64,000 nt of DNA from the NCBI RefSeq assembly GCF_012273015.1, contig NZ_CP050954.1, positions 3,698,001-3,762,000 of the forward strand, in the 5' to 3' direction. The stretch is from Hymenobacter sp. BT18 (GTDB taxonomy: Bacteria > Bacteroidota > Bacteroidia > Cytophagales > Hymenobacteraceae). The notes under the pieces were generated by a model. It was not told the origin of the DNA, did no database searches, and saw nothing but the letters and a program-made list of their open reading frames with translations. The position numbers were made by a program, and so were the translations under genes. Below, piece after piece: positions 34,255 to 43,004 of this stretch. Position 1 is the stretch's first letter. Every line of letters starts with the position of its first letter.

Positions 34255-35022
34255 ATGGCTGCTCCTGAATTACTCTGCCTGAACTGCGACCAGCCCCTGG
34301 AAGTGGGCCCCTACTGCGCCCACTGCGGGCAGCAGCGGCCGCACCGCCTCTCCGTGGGGCATGTGCTGCACGAACTCCTGCACGTATTCACCCACGCCGA
34401 CAAAAGCATCTTTGGCTATGCGGGAATGGTGCTGACTCGTCCCGGCCAGCTGGTGCACGACTACCTGCGGGGCCGGCGCAAGCGGTACTTCAACCCGTTT
34501 CAGTTCCTGCTGATTACGGTTGGTATCGTAACGCTGCTGGCCAATGGGCTGCACTACTATGATTCCGTGGGCGACGCCGTGCAGCAGCAGATGAGTCGCC
34601 GGGTATCGGCCGTGCAGCTTCACCACGTGCAGACATATTTTCACGCTTTGGGGAAGTACTTTAACGTGTGGTGGCTGGCCCTGCTGCCCCCGCACGCCCT
34701 GCTGACGTGGCTGGTCTACCGACGGCGGGGCCTCAACTACGCCGAGGCCTTTCTGGTGCAGGTGGTGGTTAGCAGCGCGTATCAGGTGCTGCTGTTAGTA
34801 CTCTTGCCAGTACTCACGTACCTGCCCTGGCGGGTGCCGGGCAGCAGCACGGCTATGTTGGGTGGCATCATCACCGTGCTGTACCTCACGCTGGTAGGCC
34901 GGCAGGGCTTTGGGCTCGGCTGGGCCGGGGCATTCTGGCGCGCGTTGGTGACGGGTATCCTCTATGCTGTCATCGACATCCTGCTTAATTACTTTGTTTT
35001 CAATTGGTACGTGTTCCGGTAA
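34255..35022 (+). CDS. DUF3667 family membrane protein
   Basis: A 255-residue protein with an N-terminal zinc ribbon (LCLNCDQPLEVGPYCAHCGQ, four Cys), a soluble helix with FTHADKSIFGYAGMVLTRPG and YLRGRRKRYFNPFQFLLI, then four or five membrane helices. This is the DUF3667 layout, common in Bacteroidota with unknown role. Start at ATG 34255. It converges with the subtilase gene through a 38-base perfect palindrome. Confidence 0.88.
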   Translation: MAAPELLCLNCDQPLEVGPYCAHCGQQRPHRLSVGHVLHELLHVFTHADKSIFGYAGMVLTRPGQLVHDYLRGRRKRYFNPFQFLLITVGIVTLLANGLHYYDSVGDAVQQQMSRRVSAVQLHHVQTYFHALGKYFNVWWLALLPPHALLTWLVYRRRGLNYAEAFLVQVVVSSAYQVLLLVLLPVLTYLPWRVPGSSTAMLGGIITVLYLTLVGRQGFGLGWAGAFWRALVTGILYAVIDILLNYFVFNWYVFR

Positions 35023-35037
35023 CGTGCCCCTGGCAAA

Positions 35038-35075
35038 AAAGCAAAACGTCATGCCCGGGCATGACGTTTTGCTTT
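35038..35075. terminator. bidirectional terminator, perfect 38-base palindrome
   Basis: AAAGCAAAACGTCATGCCC joined directly to its reverse complement; transcripts in either direction would fold with a tiny loop and end in an A/T-rich arm. It lies between the converging DUF3667 and subtilase genes. Confidence 0.75.
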
Positions 35076-35106
35076 CGCAGGAATAGCCGGCCCAGACTGG
35101 CTTAGC

Positions 35107-36744
35107 CTATTTCTTCGGGGTGGCAGCGTCTTGCTGCTGGGCCAGGAGCACAGCCTGGTACAGGTTTACCAGGGCACCGGTGCTGGAAAGCGTGCTGAAG
35201 TCCACCAGCTTATCGGTGCCAGGCTGGCGTACCTGCAGCTTGGTGGGCACCGCCGACTGCATGATGATGCGCTTGAGGTCCTGGGCCGAGAGGCGGGGAA
35301 AATACGACTTGAGTACGGCCGCTATGCCCGCCACTACGGGGGCGGCCATGCTGGTGCCACTCAGGTTGCCGTACTGGCTGCCCGGCAGGGTGGAGTAGAT
35401 CTGTACGCCCGGGGCAAACACGTCTACCTGCTGGGGGCTATAGTTGGAGAAGTCGGCTACCAGGTGCTCGTCGGCGGTGCGGGCCGCCGCGCCTACCGTG
35501 AGCAGATTGGCAAAAGGCTGACCGGCAATGGTGCGGGCGGCCGGGAACTGCGCCACCTGGTCGAGGTTGTTGGCTTCGTTGCCGGCGGAGTGTACCAGCA
35601 GCACGCCCTTGCTTTCGGCATACTTGATGGCGTCTTCTACGGCCTGGCGCTGGGGTGAGAAATACTTGCCAAAGCTCATGTTGATGATCTGCGCCCCGTT
35701 GTCCACGGCGTAGCGGATGGCGTTGGCAACGTCCTTGTCACGCTCGTCCCCGTTGGGTACAGCCCGCACGGCCATGATGCGCACGGGCCCACCGGCCACG
35801 CCCAGCACCCCCAGATTATTCTGGCGGTCGGCGGCAATGATGCCAGCCACGTGGGTGCCGTGCATGGGGTCGGGGCCCATCACGTCGCGGTTGCCGTAGC
35901 TGCGGTCCTTCGTGTCTTCGGGGTTGTCGCCCACGATGGTGCGCGGGTTGAAGGCCGGGTCGAGGGAAAACTCTACCAGGTTTTTGTTTTGCTCGTAGGC
36001 ATCCTTCATTTCCGCCAGCACCGATTCCAGGTCGGGCTGGTCGTACTGGCGCAGGTTGAGGTAGTACATCAGGGCTACTTCGCGCAGCTGCTCATCCTGG
36101 GTCACGGGGTTGCGCAGGGTGGCCGTATCGAGGTGGGTGACGCCCAGCTCCTGGCGCAGCTTTTCGGCCAGCTGCTGGGTCTGCTCGTAAATCGGCTTGA
36201 TTTGCGCGTACTGGGCGTGGTCCTGCTCGTAGTGCTCCTTGTAGGACTTTTTCACCTGCTGGTACAGGTCGTACTCCGCGCGTTTGGCCTCGGGCACGGC
36301 CGCGCGGGCTTTGCCGTCATACAGAGGCTTGAGCTTGGCGTAAAGGCGGGTATCCTCGTAGGATTCTACGTTCACGTTGCGGCCATCTTTGCCACCCAGG
36401 AAGTTCCAGCCGTACACGTCGTCCACGTAGCCGTTGCGGTCATCGTCTTTGCCATTGCCAGCAATTTCCTTGGCGTTGCGCCAGAGCACCCGCTTCAGGT
36501 CGGCGTGGGTGGTGTCGATGCCCCCGTCAATAACGGCCACCAGCACCGGGTTAGCCACCCGAGTGGTCAACAGCTCGCGGTAGGCCCGCTGGGCGCTGAT
36601 GCCCTGCACGCCATCGGCTTTGGGGTCGAGCAGGTGCCATTGCACGGCGGCAGGCGCCGGGGCTACTGGCGCTGATGATTGGGCCTGGGAAAGAAAGGGC
36701 AGGGAAGAAAGGCCCAGTAAGCCAACGAAAAAGGGAATACGCAT
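35107..36744 (-). CDS. exported S8 family serine peptidase (subtilase)
   Basis: A 545-residue protein with a signal peptide (ending LSQAQ) and a full subtilisin triad: Asp73 in AVIDGGID, His295 in HGTHVAG and Ser465 in SGTSMAAP. Between Asp and His lies an insert of about 165 residues (about 120-285), charged and helical, much longer than in subtilisin. It has no T9SS sorting tail, so it may stay in the periplasm. Such forms with a big helical insert are common in Bacteroidota. Divergent from the PIG-L gene. Confidence 0.93.
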   Translation of the reverse strand: MRIPFFVGLLGLSSLPFLSQAQSSAPVAPAPAAVQWHLLDPKADGVQGISAQRAYRELLTTRVANPVLVAVIDGGIDTTHADLKRVLWRNAKEIAGNGKDDDRNGYVDDVYGWNFLGGKDGRNVNVESYEDTRLYAKLKPLYDGKARAAVPEAKRAEYDLYQQVKKSYKEHYEQDHAQYAQIKPIYEQTQQLAEKLRQELGVTHLDTATLRNPVTQDEQLREVALMYYLNLRQYDQPDLESVLAEMKDAYEQNKNLVEFSLDPAFNPRTIVGDNPEDTKDRSYGNRDVMGPDPMHGTHVAGIIAADRQNNLGVLGVAGGPVRIMAVRAVPNGDERDKDVANAIRYAVDNGAQIINMSFGKYFSPQRQAVEDAIKYAESKGVLLVHSAGNEANNLDQVAQFPAARTIAGQPFANLLTVGAAARTADEHLVADFSNYSPQQVDVFAPGVQIYSTLPGSQYGNLSGTSMAAPVVAGIAAVLKSYFPRLSAQDLKRIIMQSAVPTKLQVRQPGTDKLVDFSTLSSTGALVNLYQAVLLAQQQDAATPKK

Positions 36745-37055
36745 GCGAAGAAATCAATAAGGCAAACAGCCCCTGGCAAATTCGGGGCCGGGAAGATACG
36801 GGACACTACCGACGCGGCCATGCCGGGCAGGGTTGCCAGCTTCGGGTAGAAACCGCAGCCGGCGGCTAAGTGGTTCCGGGCCTTACCCCTCACAGCAGCT
36901 GTTTAGGAAGTGTCAGCCTGAGCATGTCGCGCATTAAGCTGCAAAGTGGCGTGCTGCGTTCTTCGCCCGCGCAACCTCGGCGGGCTTGGCGGGTTCTATA
37001 CGGCCGAAGGGGAAACCCAATACCTTTACGCCCCCGCGTTCCTCTTAGCTTTCGT
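36745..37055. other. divergent intergenic region
   Basis: 311 bases between the subtilase and PIG-L genes. I see no gene. A one-mismatch -7 box TACCTTTA at 37021-37028 is placed 28 bases before ATG 37056 and may be the PIG-L promoter; the rest carries no clear repeat or hairpin. Confidence 0.4.
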
Positions 37056-39728
37056 ATGCGCATCCGCTTTACTTGCTTCCTTCATGCCGCCCTGCTGGCG
37101 GTTTTCATTACTAACTCATTCTCCGCCGCGGCCCAGGCGCCCAAAACCTGGACGTCGTCGGAGATACTGCTGGGGCTGAAGAAGCTGAACGTGCTGGGCT
37201 CGGCTCTGTACCTGGCCGCCCACCCCGACGACGAAAACACCCGCCTGATTGCCTACCTCGCCAACGGCCGCCTGGTGGAAACCGGCTACCTGAGCTGCAC
37301 CCGTGGCGACGGGGGCCAGAACCTCATCGGCCCGGAGCTGCGCGAGCAGCTGGGCGTCATCCGCACCCAGGAGCTGCTGGCCGCCCGCCGCATTGATGGT
37401 GGCCGGCAGTTTTTCACCCGCGCCAACGACTTCGGCTTCTCCAAAACCCCGGAGGAAACCTTCACCATCTGGGACAAGGAACAGGTGCTGGCCGATATGG
37501 TGTGGGTTATCCGGCAGCGCCGCCCCGACGTGCTCATTACCCGCTTTCCGCCCGATGCCCGGGCAGGACACGGCCACCACACGGCCTCGGCCCTGCTAGC
37601 CATTGAGGCGTTTTCGGCCGCGGCCGACCCCAAGCGCTTCCCCGAGCAGCTGAAGTTTGTGCAGCCCTGGCAGGCCAAGCGCCTGGTCTGGAACACCGGC
37701 TCCTTTTTCGTGAAGCCCGGGGAGAACATGGACGGCTACCTCAAGCTCGATGCCGGCAGCTACAACCCGCTGCTGGGCCAGAGCTACGGAGAAATTGCGG
37801 CCCGCAGCCGCTCCCAGCATAAAAGCCAAGGCTTTGGCTCGGCCGCTACCCGCGGCGAGGCGCTGGAGTATTTCCAGCTGCTGAAAGGGGAGCCCGCCAA
37901 AACCGACCTGTTCGAGGGCGTGGACATGACCTGGAACCGGGTGCCCGGCGGCGCGGCCGTGGGCAAGCTGATTGATGAGGTGATTCGCAAGTACGACCCT
38001 AGCAACCCGAGTGCGAGTGTGGCGGGGCTGCTGAAAGTGCGGGAGGCTTTGAAAAAAATAAAAAACACCGAAGATCAAAAAGGTAATTCAATAGCAAATG
38101 TTGAATGGGATAATGATGGAGCTAGCAAGCAGCAAAAGGCTATTGACAACCTACCAAAGCCATTCGATACTTTTTGGATTTTAAATAAGCTTGAAGCAGT
38201 AGAAACGCTAATTAAGGGAGACTTAGGTTTACACCTTGATGCAATAGCATCTGAAGCCACCACAACTACAGGTAGTGCTATCAATCTTGTTGTTGAGGCG
38301 GCTAATCGTTCGTCAATACCCGTGGTTTGGAGAAGGAGCAATGTGCGAGGGTATAATGTTAGCGATACAACAATTAACCGTTCTTTAGCTCAAGGAGTAG
38401 TTGTGCAGCTTCGTCAAACTGTTGTTAGTGGAGATATGGCTTTGTCCCAACCTTATTGGCTGCAATTTCCAGGCACAACAGGAATGTATATGTTACCCGG
38501 GGCGCTTAGGTTAGCAAGTAGTCCAAGCAATAAAATCAAAGGAGTTGATCCTGCAATGGCAGTGGTACGTCAAGAGGACTTAATAGGGCTCCCAGAAAAC
38601 CCAGCCCACCTGAGTGTGACATTTGAACTTAATGTTGCTGGCTCACCAATTTCGTTTAAAGTCCCCGTCCAATACAAAAGCACCGACCCAGTAGAAGGGG
38701 AGAAGTACCGCCCGCTGACGGTGGTGCCGCCAGTGGCCGTGAACATCGGTGGGCGGGCCTACGTGTTTGCCGATAACCAGCCCAAAACGGTGCCGGTAAC
38801 CTTGCGCGCCGGCAAAGCGGGCGTGAAGGGCAGCGTGGCCCTTACCCTGCCCGCGGGCTGGAAGGCCGAGCCTGCCAGCATCTCCTTCGAACTGGCTGCC
38901 AAAGACGCCGACCAGACGGTGTATTTCCAGGTGCAGCCCGGCGCGGGTGCGGCCGAGGGCAAAGCCGAGCTGCGGGCCGTAGCTACCGTGGACGGCCAGC
39001 AATACACGCGCGGTATCCAGACCATTCAGTACAACCACATTCCTACCCAAACGCTGTTTCCCGAGGCCGTGGCCCCGCTCGTGAAGCTCAATCTCAAGCG
39101 CAAGGGCCAGGAAATCGGCTACCTCATGGGCGCCGGCGACGAGGTGCCCGACGCCCTGCGCCAGGTGGGCTACACTGTCACCCTGCTCAAGCCCGAGGAC
39201 ATCACGGAGGAGCGCCTGCGCCGCTTCGATGCCGTGGTGCTGGGCGTGCGCGCCTACAATACCGTGGACCGCCTCCGCTCTTTGCAGCCCACGCTGCTGC
39301 GTTACGTGGAGCAGGGCGGCAACCTGGTAGTGCAGTACGTGGTGAACCGCGGCACCGTGCTCCCCGAAATCGGCCCGTACCCGCTCACGCTCTCCAACGA
39401 CCGGGTGACGGTGGAAAACGCGCCCGTCACGCTGCTGAACCCCAAGCAGCCGTTGCTGAACACGCCCAACAAGATTACCGCCCAGGATTTTGAGGGCTGG
39501 GTGCAGGAGCAGGGCCTCTACTACCCCAGCAAGTGGGACCCCAAGTACCAGACCGTCATCAGCAGCCACGACCCCGGCGAGCCGGCCAAGGAAAGCGCCA
39601 TCCTCGTCGCCGACTACGGCAAGGGCCACTATATCTACACCGGCCTGAGCTTTTTCCGGGAGCTGCCCGCCGGTGTGCCCGGTGCCTACCGCTTGCTTAC
39701 GAATATGGTGTCGTTGGGGAAGAAGTAG
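37056..39728 (+). CDS. exported PIG-L family deacetylase, mosaic gene
   Basis: An 890-residue protein with a signal peptide (about 1-26) and an N-terminal PIG-L/LmbE deacetylase domain with the zinc motif HPDDE (56-60) and a later GHGHHTASALLA. A GATase1-like domain sits near the C-terminus (DEVPDALRQVGYTVTLL, AVVLGVRAYNTVDRLRSL). It probably deacetylates an N-acetylated sugar or glycan in the periplasm. Residues about 333-535 are coded by an AT-rich block (about 38053-38660) with codon use unlike the rest, yet the frame stays open. The start at ATG 37056 gives the signal peptide. The gene precedes a symporter. Confidence 0.9.
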   Translation: MRIRFTCFLHAALLAVFITNSFSAAAQAPKTWTSSEILLGLKKLNVLGSALYLAAHPDDENTRLIAYLANGRLVETGYLSCTRGDGGQNLIGPELREQLGVIRTQELLAARRIDGGRQFFTRANDFGFSKTPEETFTIWDKEQVLADMVWVIRQRRPDVLITRFPPDARAGHGHHTASALLAIEAFSAAADPKRFPEQLKFVQPWQAKRLVWNTGSFFVKPGENMDGYLKLDAGSYNPLLGQSYGEIAARSRSQHKSQGFGSAATRGEALEYFQLLKGEPAKTDLFEGVDMTWNRVPGGAAVGKLIDEVIRKYDPSNPSASVAGLLKVREALKKIKNTEDQKGNSIANVEWDNDGASKQQKAIDNLPKPFDTFWILNKLEAVETLIKGDLGLHLDAIASEATTTTGSAINLVVEAANRSSIPVVWRRSNVRGYNVSDTTINRSLAQGVVVQLRQTVVSGDMALSQPYWLQFPGTTGMYMLPGALRLASSPSNKIKGVDPAMAVVRQEDLIGLPENPAHLSVTFELNVAGSPISFKVPVQYKSTDPVEGEKYRPLTVVPPVAVNIGGRAYVFADNQPKTVPVTLRAGKAGVKGSVALTLPAGWKAEPASISFELAAKDADQTVYFQVQPGAGAAEGKAELRAVATVDGQQYTRGIQTIQYNHIPTQTLFPEAVAPLVKLNLKRKGQEIGYLMGAGDEVPDALRQVGYTVTLLKPEDITEERLRRFDAVVLGVRAYNTVDRLRSLQPTLLRYVEQGGNLVVQYVVNRGTVLPEIGPYPLTLSNDRVTVENAPVTLLNPKQPLLNTPNKITAQDFEGWVQEQGLYYPSKWDPKYQTVISSHDPGEPAKESAILVADYGKGHYIYTGLSFFRELPAGVPGAYRLLTNMVSLGKK

Positions 39729-39735
39729 GGCGTGC

Positions 39736-39773
39736 GTCATGCCGAGTGAAGCGAGGCATCTCGCGTGCTGACG
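39736..39773. repeat. diverged half-unit of the 39.8-kb inverted repeat
   Basis: GTCATGCCGAGTGAAGCGAG followed by GCATCTCGCG has the same build as the arms of the repeat at 39788 (ATGC, GAG, CGA, GCATCTC), with a small stem ATGCC/GGCAT. It lies right after the stop of the PIG-L gene. Confidence 0.6.
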
Positions 39774-39787
39774 TTGCCAAAGTAACT

Positions 39788-39878
39788 GTCATGCTGAGCT
39801 TGTCGAAGCATCTCTACCGCTTTGTTAGGTTACTATTACAACGAAGCGGTAGAGATGCTTCGACAAGCTCAGCATGAC
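39788..39878. repeat. inverted repeat with 35-base perfect arms
   Basis: Left arm 39788-39822 begins GTCATGCTGAGCTTGTCGAA and the right arm 39844-39878 is its exact reverse complement, with a 21-base AT-rich loop. Non-coding. It looks like a dispersed, possibly MITE- or REP-like intergenic element, as seen in many Cytophagales genomes (recollection). Confidence 0.75.
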
Positions 39879-39944
39879 GTGCTTTAGTAATGAAGCTCCT
39901 GATTAATACCTAAACAACGCATAAACCACCCCGCCCTTCGGGCA

Positions 39945-39966
39945 CCCCTCCTTCAAAAAGGAGGGG
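39945..39966. repeat. small GC hairpin in repeat cluster
   Basis: CCCCTCCTT / AAGGAGGGG around a 4-base A-rich loop, next to a second mini-hairpin GCCCTTCGGGC (39933). Together with the two elements before it, this fills 39729-39986, which has no gene. Confidence 0.5.
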
Positions 39967-39986
39967 AACACCGCAAAGCTCCACTC

Positions 39987-40127
39987 ATGCCCGTTTCGCC
40001 AATGCCGCCACCTTCCGATAAACCGCCGTTGCTGCCTTCGTGGCGGGCCTGGTACTGGCTGGTGCTGGGGGCACTGGCGGTAGAAGTGGCCTTCTTCACC
40101 TACCTCACCCGCAGCTTCGCCCCATGA
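39987..40127 (+). CDS. 46-residue membrane microprotein ahead of symporter
   Basis: A short frame from ATG 39987 to a TGA whose ATGA overlaps the symporter start (40124). It encodes a Pro-rich N-terminus, then one hydrophobic helix (about 22-40, in WYWLVLGALAVEVAFFTYL) and an RSFAP tail. Size and place resemble the small subunits or DUF3311/DUF4212-like partners of SSS transporters. Translational coupling and co-function are inferred from the overlap. It is too short to score by codon use, but the overlap is typical of a real coupled gene. Confidence 0.6.
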   Translation: MPVSPMPPPSDKPPLLPSWRAWYWLVLGALAVEVAFFTYLTRSFAP

Positions 40128-41869
40128 GTTTCCTCGACTGGCTGGTGCTGGGTGGCACGCTGCTGTTTATTGTGGGCTACGGCACCTGGCGCACCCGGCG
40201 GGCGGGCAACTCCCTGGATGGCTATCTGCTGGGCGGGCGGCAGGCGCGGTGGTGGGGCGTGGGGCTGAGCATTATGGCCACCCAGGCCTCGGCCGTCACG
40301 TTTCTGAGCTTGCCCGGTCAGGCCTACGCCGACGGGATGCGCTTTATCCAGTTCTACTTCGGGCTGCCGCTGGCCATGGTGCTCATTGCGGTAGTGGCCG
40401 TGCCCATCTACAGCCGGCTGGGCGTATACACCGCCTATGAGTTCCTGCAAACCCGCTTTGATAGGCGCACCCGCACGCTGGCGGCGGGCTTGTTTCTGGT
40501 GCAGCGGGGCTTCAGCAACGGCCTGAGCTTATACGCCCCGGCGCTGGTACTGTCAGCCATTCTGGGCTGGGATACCACGCTCACGGTCTGCCTGCTGGGC
40601 GCGGTCATGATTACCTACACAGTGAGCGGAGGCACCCGCGCTGTTACGGTCACGCAGCAAGGGCAGATGGCCGTTATCTTCACCGGCATGGTGGTGGCGG
40701 GCTACCTGCTGGTGCACTACCTGCCGGCGGGCGTGGGCTTCACCGATGCCCTGCACGTGGCCGGCCGCATGGGCAAGCTCAACCTGGTCGATTTTAACTT
40801 TGACTGGGAAAACCGCTACAACTTTTGGACCGGTATGACGGGCGGCCTGTTTCTGGCCCTGTCCTACTTCGGCACCGACCAAAGCCAGGTGCAGCGGTAT
40901 CTGTCGGGGCAAAGCGTTACGCAAAGCCGGCTGGGCTTGCTGCTGAACGGGCTGGTGAAGGTGCCCATGCAGTTCGGAATTCTGCTGATTGGGGTGCTGC
41001 TGTTCGTGTTCTACCTGTTTCAGCCCGCCCCGCTGTCCTTCAACCGGCCGGTGTACGAGCAGGTACGCCTGAGCTCCGCCGCCGCCCCCGAAATGACGCG
41101 CCTGGAAAAGGAATACGCCCAGGTGCAGCAGGCCCAGCAGGAAGCCGCCACGGCCCTGGTAGCCGCCCGCCACGCCCAGGATGCGCCCTCGCAGGCCCAG
41201 GCTGAGCAGCGCCTGCAAACCACCCAGGCCGCCGCCGCCGGCCTCCGCACCGACTGGAAAGCCCTGGTCCAGCGCACCGCCCCCACCGCCGACGCGAAAG
41301 ACACCGACTACGTGTTCCTGAGCTTTGTGCTGCGCTACCTGCCCCAGGGCGTAGTGGGACTGCTGCTGGCCGTGGTGCTGAGTGCCGCCCTGGGCAGCGC
41401 CAGCAGCGGCCTTAACTCCCTCGGTTCCACTACCGTCATCGACCTGTACCGCCCGTTCACGCGCCGCCCGCTGGCCCTTTGCACCGATAAGCACCTGGTG
41501 CGCGTGTCGCGCGGGGCCACGGTGGGGTGGGGGCTGCTGGGGGTGGGCTTTGCCTTGTTCGCGGCCCGCATGGAAAACCTGATTCAGGCCGTGAACATCC
41601 TGGGGTCTTTGTTTTACGGGACCATCCTGGGCATTTTCGCGGTGGCCTTCTTTCAGAAGCACGTGCACGGCCGGGCCGTGTTTTGGGCGGCAATGATAAC
41701 GCAGGTGGCCACGCTGCTGGCCTTCTGGCTCACTGATATTGCCTACCTGTGGTACAACGTGCTGGGCTGCTTTCTGGTGATGGGGCTGGCCGAACTGCTG
41801 GAGCGGACTTCATCTTCCAGCTCAAGTGGGCCTCTCTCTCCGGCGGATACAGGAAGCCAGCCGAATTGA
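40124..41869 (+). CDS. sodium:solute symporter (SSS family)
   Basis: A 581-residue protein with about 13 membrane helices. The first, SFLDWLVLGGTLLFIVGYGTW, the second-helix motif GVGLSIMATQASAVTFLSLPG with the unwound Na+-site region, and 'SYFGTDQSQVQRYLSGQS' are SSS marks. Between two helices lies a charged helical insert of about 75 residues (RLSSAAAPEMTRLEKEYAQV and the following Ala/Gln-rich part), not in textbook members. It uses sodium to import a solute; next to a PIG-L deacetylase the solute may be a sugar or its derivative (inference). Overlaps the microprotein gene by ATGA. Confidence 0.9.
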   Translation: MSFLDWLVLGGTLLFIVGYGTWRTRRAGNSLDGYLLGGRQARWWGVGLSIMATQASAVTFLSLPGQAYADGMRFIQFYFGLPLAMVLIAVVAVPIYSRLGVYTAYEFLQTRFDRRTRTLAAGLFLVQRGFSNGLSLYAPALVLSAILGWDTTLTVCLLGAVMITYTVSGGTRAVTVTQQGQMAVIFTGMVVAGYLLVHYLPAGVGFTDALHVAGRMGKLNLVDFNFDWENRYNFWTGMTGGLFLALSYFGTDQSQVQRYLSGQSVTQSRLGLLLNGLVKVPMQFGILLIGVLLFVFYLFQPAPLSFNRPVYEQVRLSSAAAPEMTRLEKEYAQVQQAQQEAATALVAARHAQDAPSQAQAEQRLQTTQAAAAGLRTDWKALVQRTAPTADAKDTDYVFLSFVLRYLPQGVVGLLLAVVLSAALGSASSGLNSLGSTTVIDLYRPFTRRPLALCTDKHLVRVSRGATVGWGLLGVGFALFAARMENLIQAVNILGSLFYGTILGIFAVAFFQKHVHGRAVFWAAMITQVATLLAFWLTDIAYLWYNVLGCFLVMGLAELLERTSSSSSSGPLSPADTGSQPN

Positions 41870-41935
41870 TAACGGCGCCAGGTCGGTGGTTTATGCTTCC
41901 AGACTGATGATCATGCCGGGCAGTTTCCAGGCATG

Positions 41936-41971
41936 AAAAAGCCCGCAGACTAGGTAGTCTGTGGGCTTTTT
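41936..41971. terminator. terminator between symporter and DUF2911 gene
   Basis: AAAAAGCCCGCAGACT / AGTCTGTGGGCTTTTT around a 4-base loop; works for either converging gene. Confidence 0.85.
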
Positions 41972-41992
41972 GTCAGGATAGTGGTAGCTGGA

Positions 41993-42877
41993 TTAGAGCT
42001 TGCCTTCCTTTTTGGCCTGCACCATCAACTGGTCGTTCATCACGGCGTAGTCGTTGTTTTTGGCGTCGAGGGCCAGCTTTTTCGACTGCTCAGCGGCCGT
42101 TACGGCGCCTTTGTAGTCTTTCATTTTCAGGCGAATCTTGGCTTCCGTGTGCACGTTCCAGAACTTGGGGTCGGTGGCGTTGGCCTTTTGTAGCCAGGCC
42201 AGGGCCTGCTTCAGGTCCTTGTTGTTGTCGTAGTAGTACGCGGCGGCGGCGGCCAGGTCATTGGCGTTGGGCGAGGCGTTCTTCACTACTTTCTCGTCGA
42301 TCTGCGCCATTACCTTCGACTCAACATCGGAGGATATTTTGAACTTGGCACCCGTCAGTTCCCACTCCAGGGCCACGTTGGCCGTAGCGGGGGTGAGGTC
42401 GGTGAAGTTGATGGTGAAGGTTTCGACTTTGGCGGGCAGCTTGGTGGTTTTCACCGTGAAACGAGCCACGTCCTCGTCGTCCTTGAAGGCGTCCACGTCG
42501 GCGCCCATCTTGGTGCTTTTGTTGAGCACTACAATCCATTCGCCCTTTTTGGGGATGGTGTAGATACCGTATTCACCGGCCGGCACTTTCTTGCCTTCGA
42601 TGGTTACCTCGTCCGAGAACTTAATGCTGGTGGTGGCATTGGCGCCGGTGCGCCAGCGTTTGTCGAAAGGCACCAGCCCCCCGAAGACGGCGCGGCCTTT
42701 GGCGCTGGGGCGGGAGTAGGTGATGGTTACGTCGGTGAGGCCTACGCGCTGCTGCACGGTGCTCTTGGGCGAAGCGGCGGGCGTGCTCAGTTGGGCCTGG
42801 GCCGAGGAAATAGTCAGGACAAACGCGCCAGCCAGGGCAGTGCCGGCCAGCAAAGTGTTACGGGAAATAGCGTACAT
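41993..42877 (-). CDS. DUF2911 family exported protein
   Basis: A 294-residue protein: signal peptide (ending SSAQAQ), then a DUF2911 domain with VTITYSRPSAKGRAVFGGLV, WRTGANATTSIKFS and AGEYGIYTIPKKGEWIVVLN. The last 90 residues form helical repeats (tetratricopeptide-like: AYYYDNNKDLKQALAWLQKA and WNVHTEAKIRLKMKDYKGAV). Domain function unknown; widespread in Bacteroidota. Start at ATG 42877, just after a one-mismatch promoter box (TACTTTTA, 42917-42910). Monocistronic. Confidence 0.9.
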   Translation of the reverse strand: MYAISRNTLLAGTALAGAFVLTISSAQAQLSTPAASPKSTVQQRVGLTDVTITYSRPSAKGRAVFGGLVPFDKRWRTGANATTSIKFSDEVTIEGKKVPAGEYGIYTIPKKGEWIVVLNKSTKMGADVDAFKDDEDVARFTVKTTKLPAKVETFTINFTDLTPATANVALEWELTGAKFKISSDVESKVMAQIDEKVVKNASPNANDLAAAAAYYYDNNKDLKQALAWLQKANATDPKFWNVHTEAKIRLKMKDYKGAVTAAEQSKKLALDAKNNDYAVMNDQLMVQAKKEGKL

Positions 42878-42968
42878 GGAAACGGGTGAAGTGGGGTTGA
42901 TACGTGTGGTAAAAGTACGGCTTTCGGGGTGCCACAAAAGCTATAACACCACAAAGCCGCCAACAAGA

Positions 42969-43004
42969 ATCCGGCATCTGCTTTGCGAAAAGCAGATGCC
43001 GGAT
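42969..43004 (-). terminator. terminator after ABC exporter gene
   Basis: ATCCGGCATCTGCTTT and its reverse complement around a 3-base loop, directly beside the stop of 43005-44855 on the minus strand. Confidence 0.75.

Noticed and set aside
36870..37055. 62-residue N-terminal extension of the PIG-L protein
   Set aside because: The signal peptide begins at ATG 37056; the extension reads through the likely promoter.
39729..39986. CRISPR-like array in the repeat cluster
   Set aside because: Repeats are inverted and unequal, with no regular spacers or cas genes.
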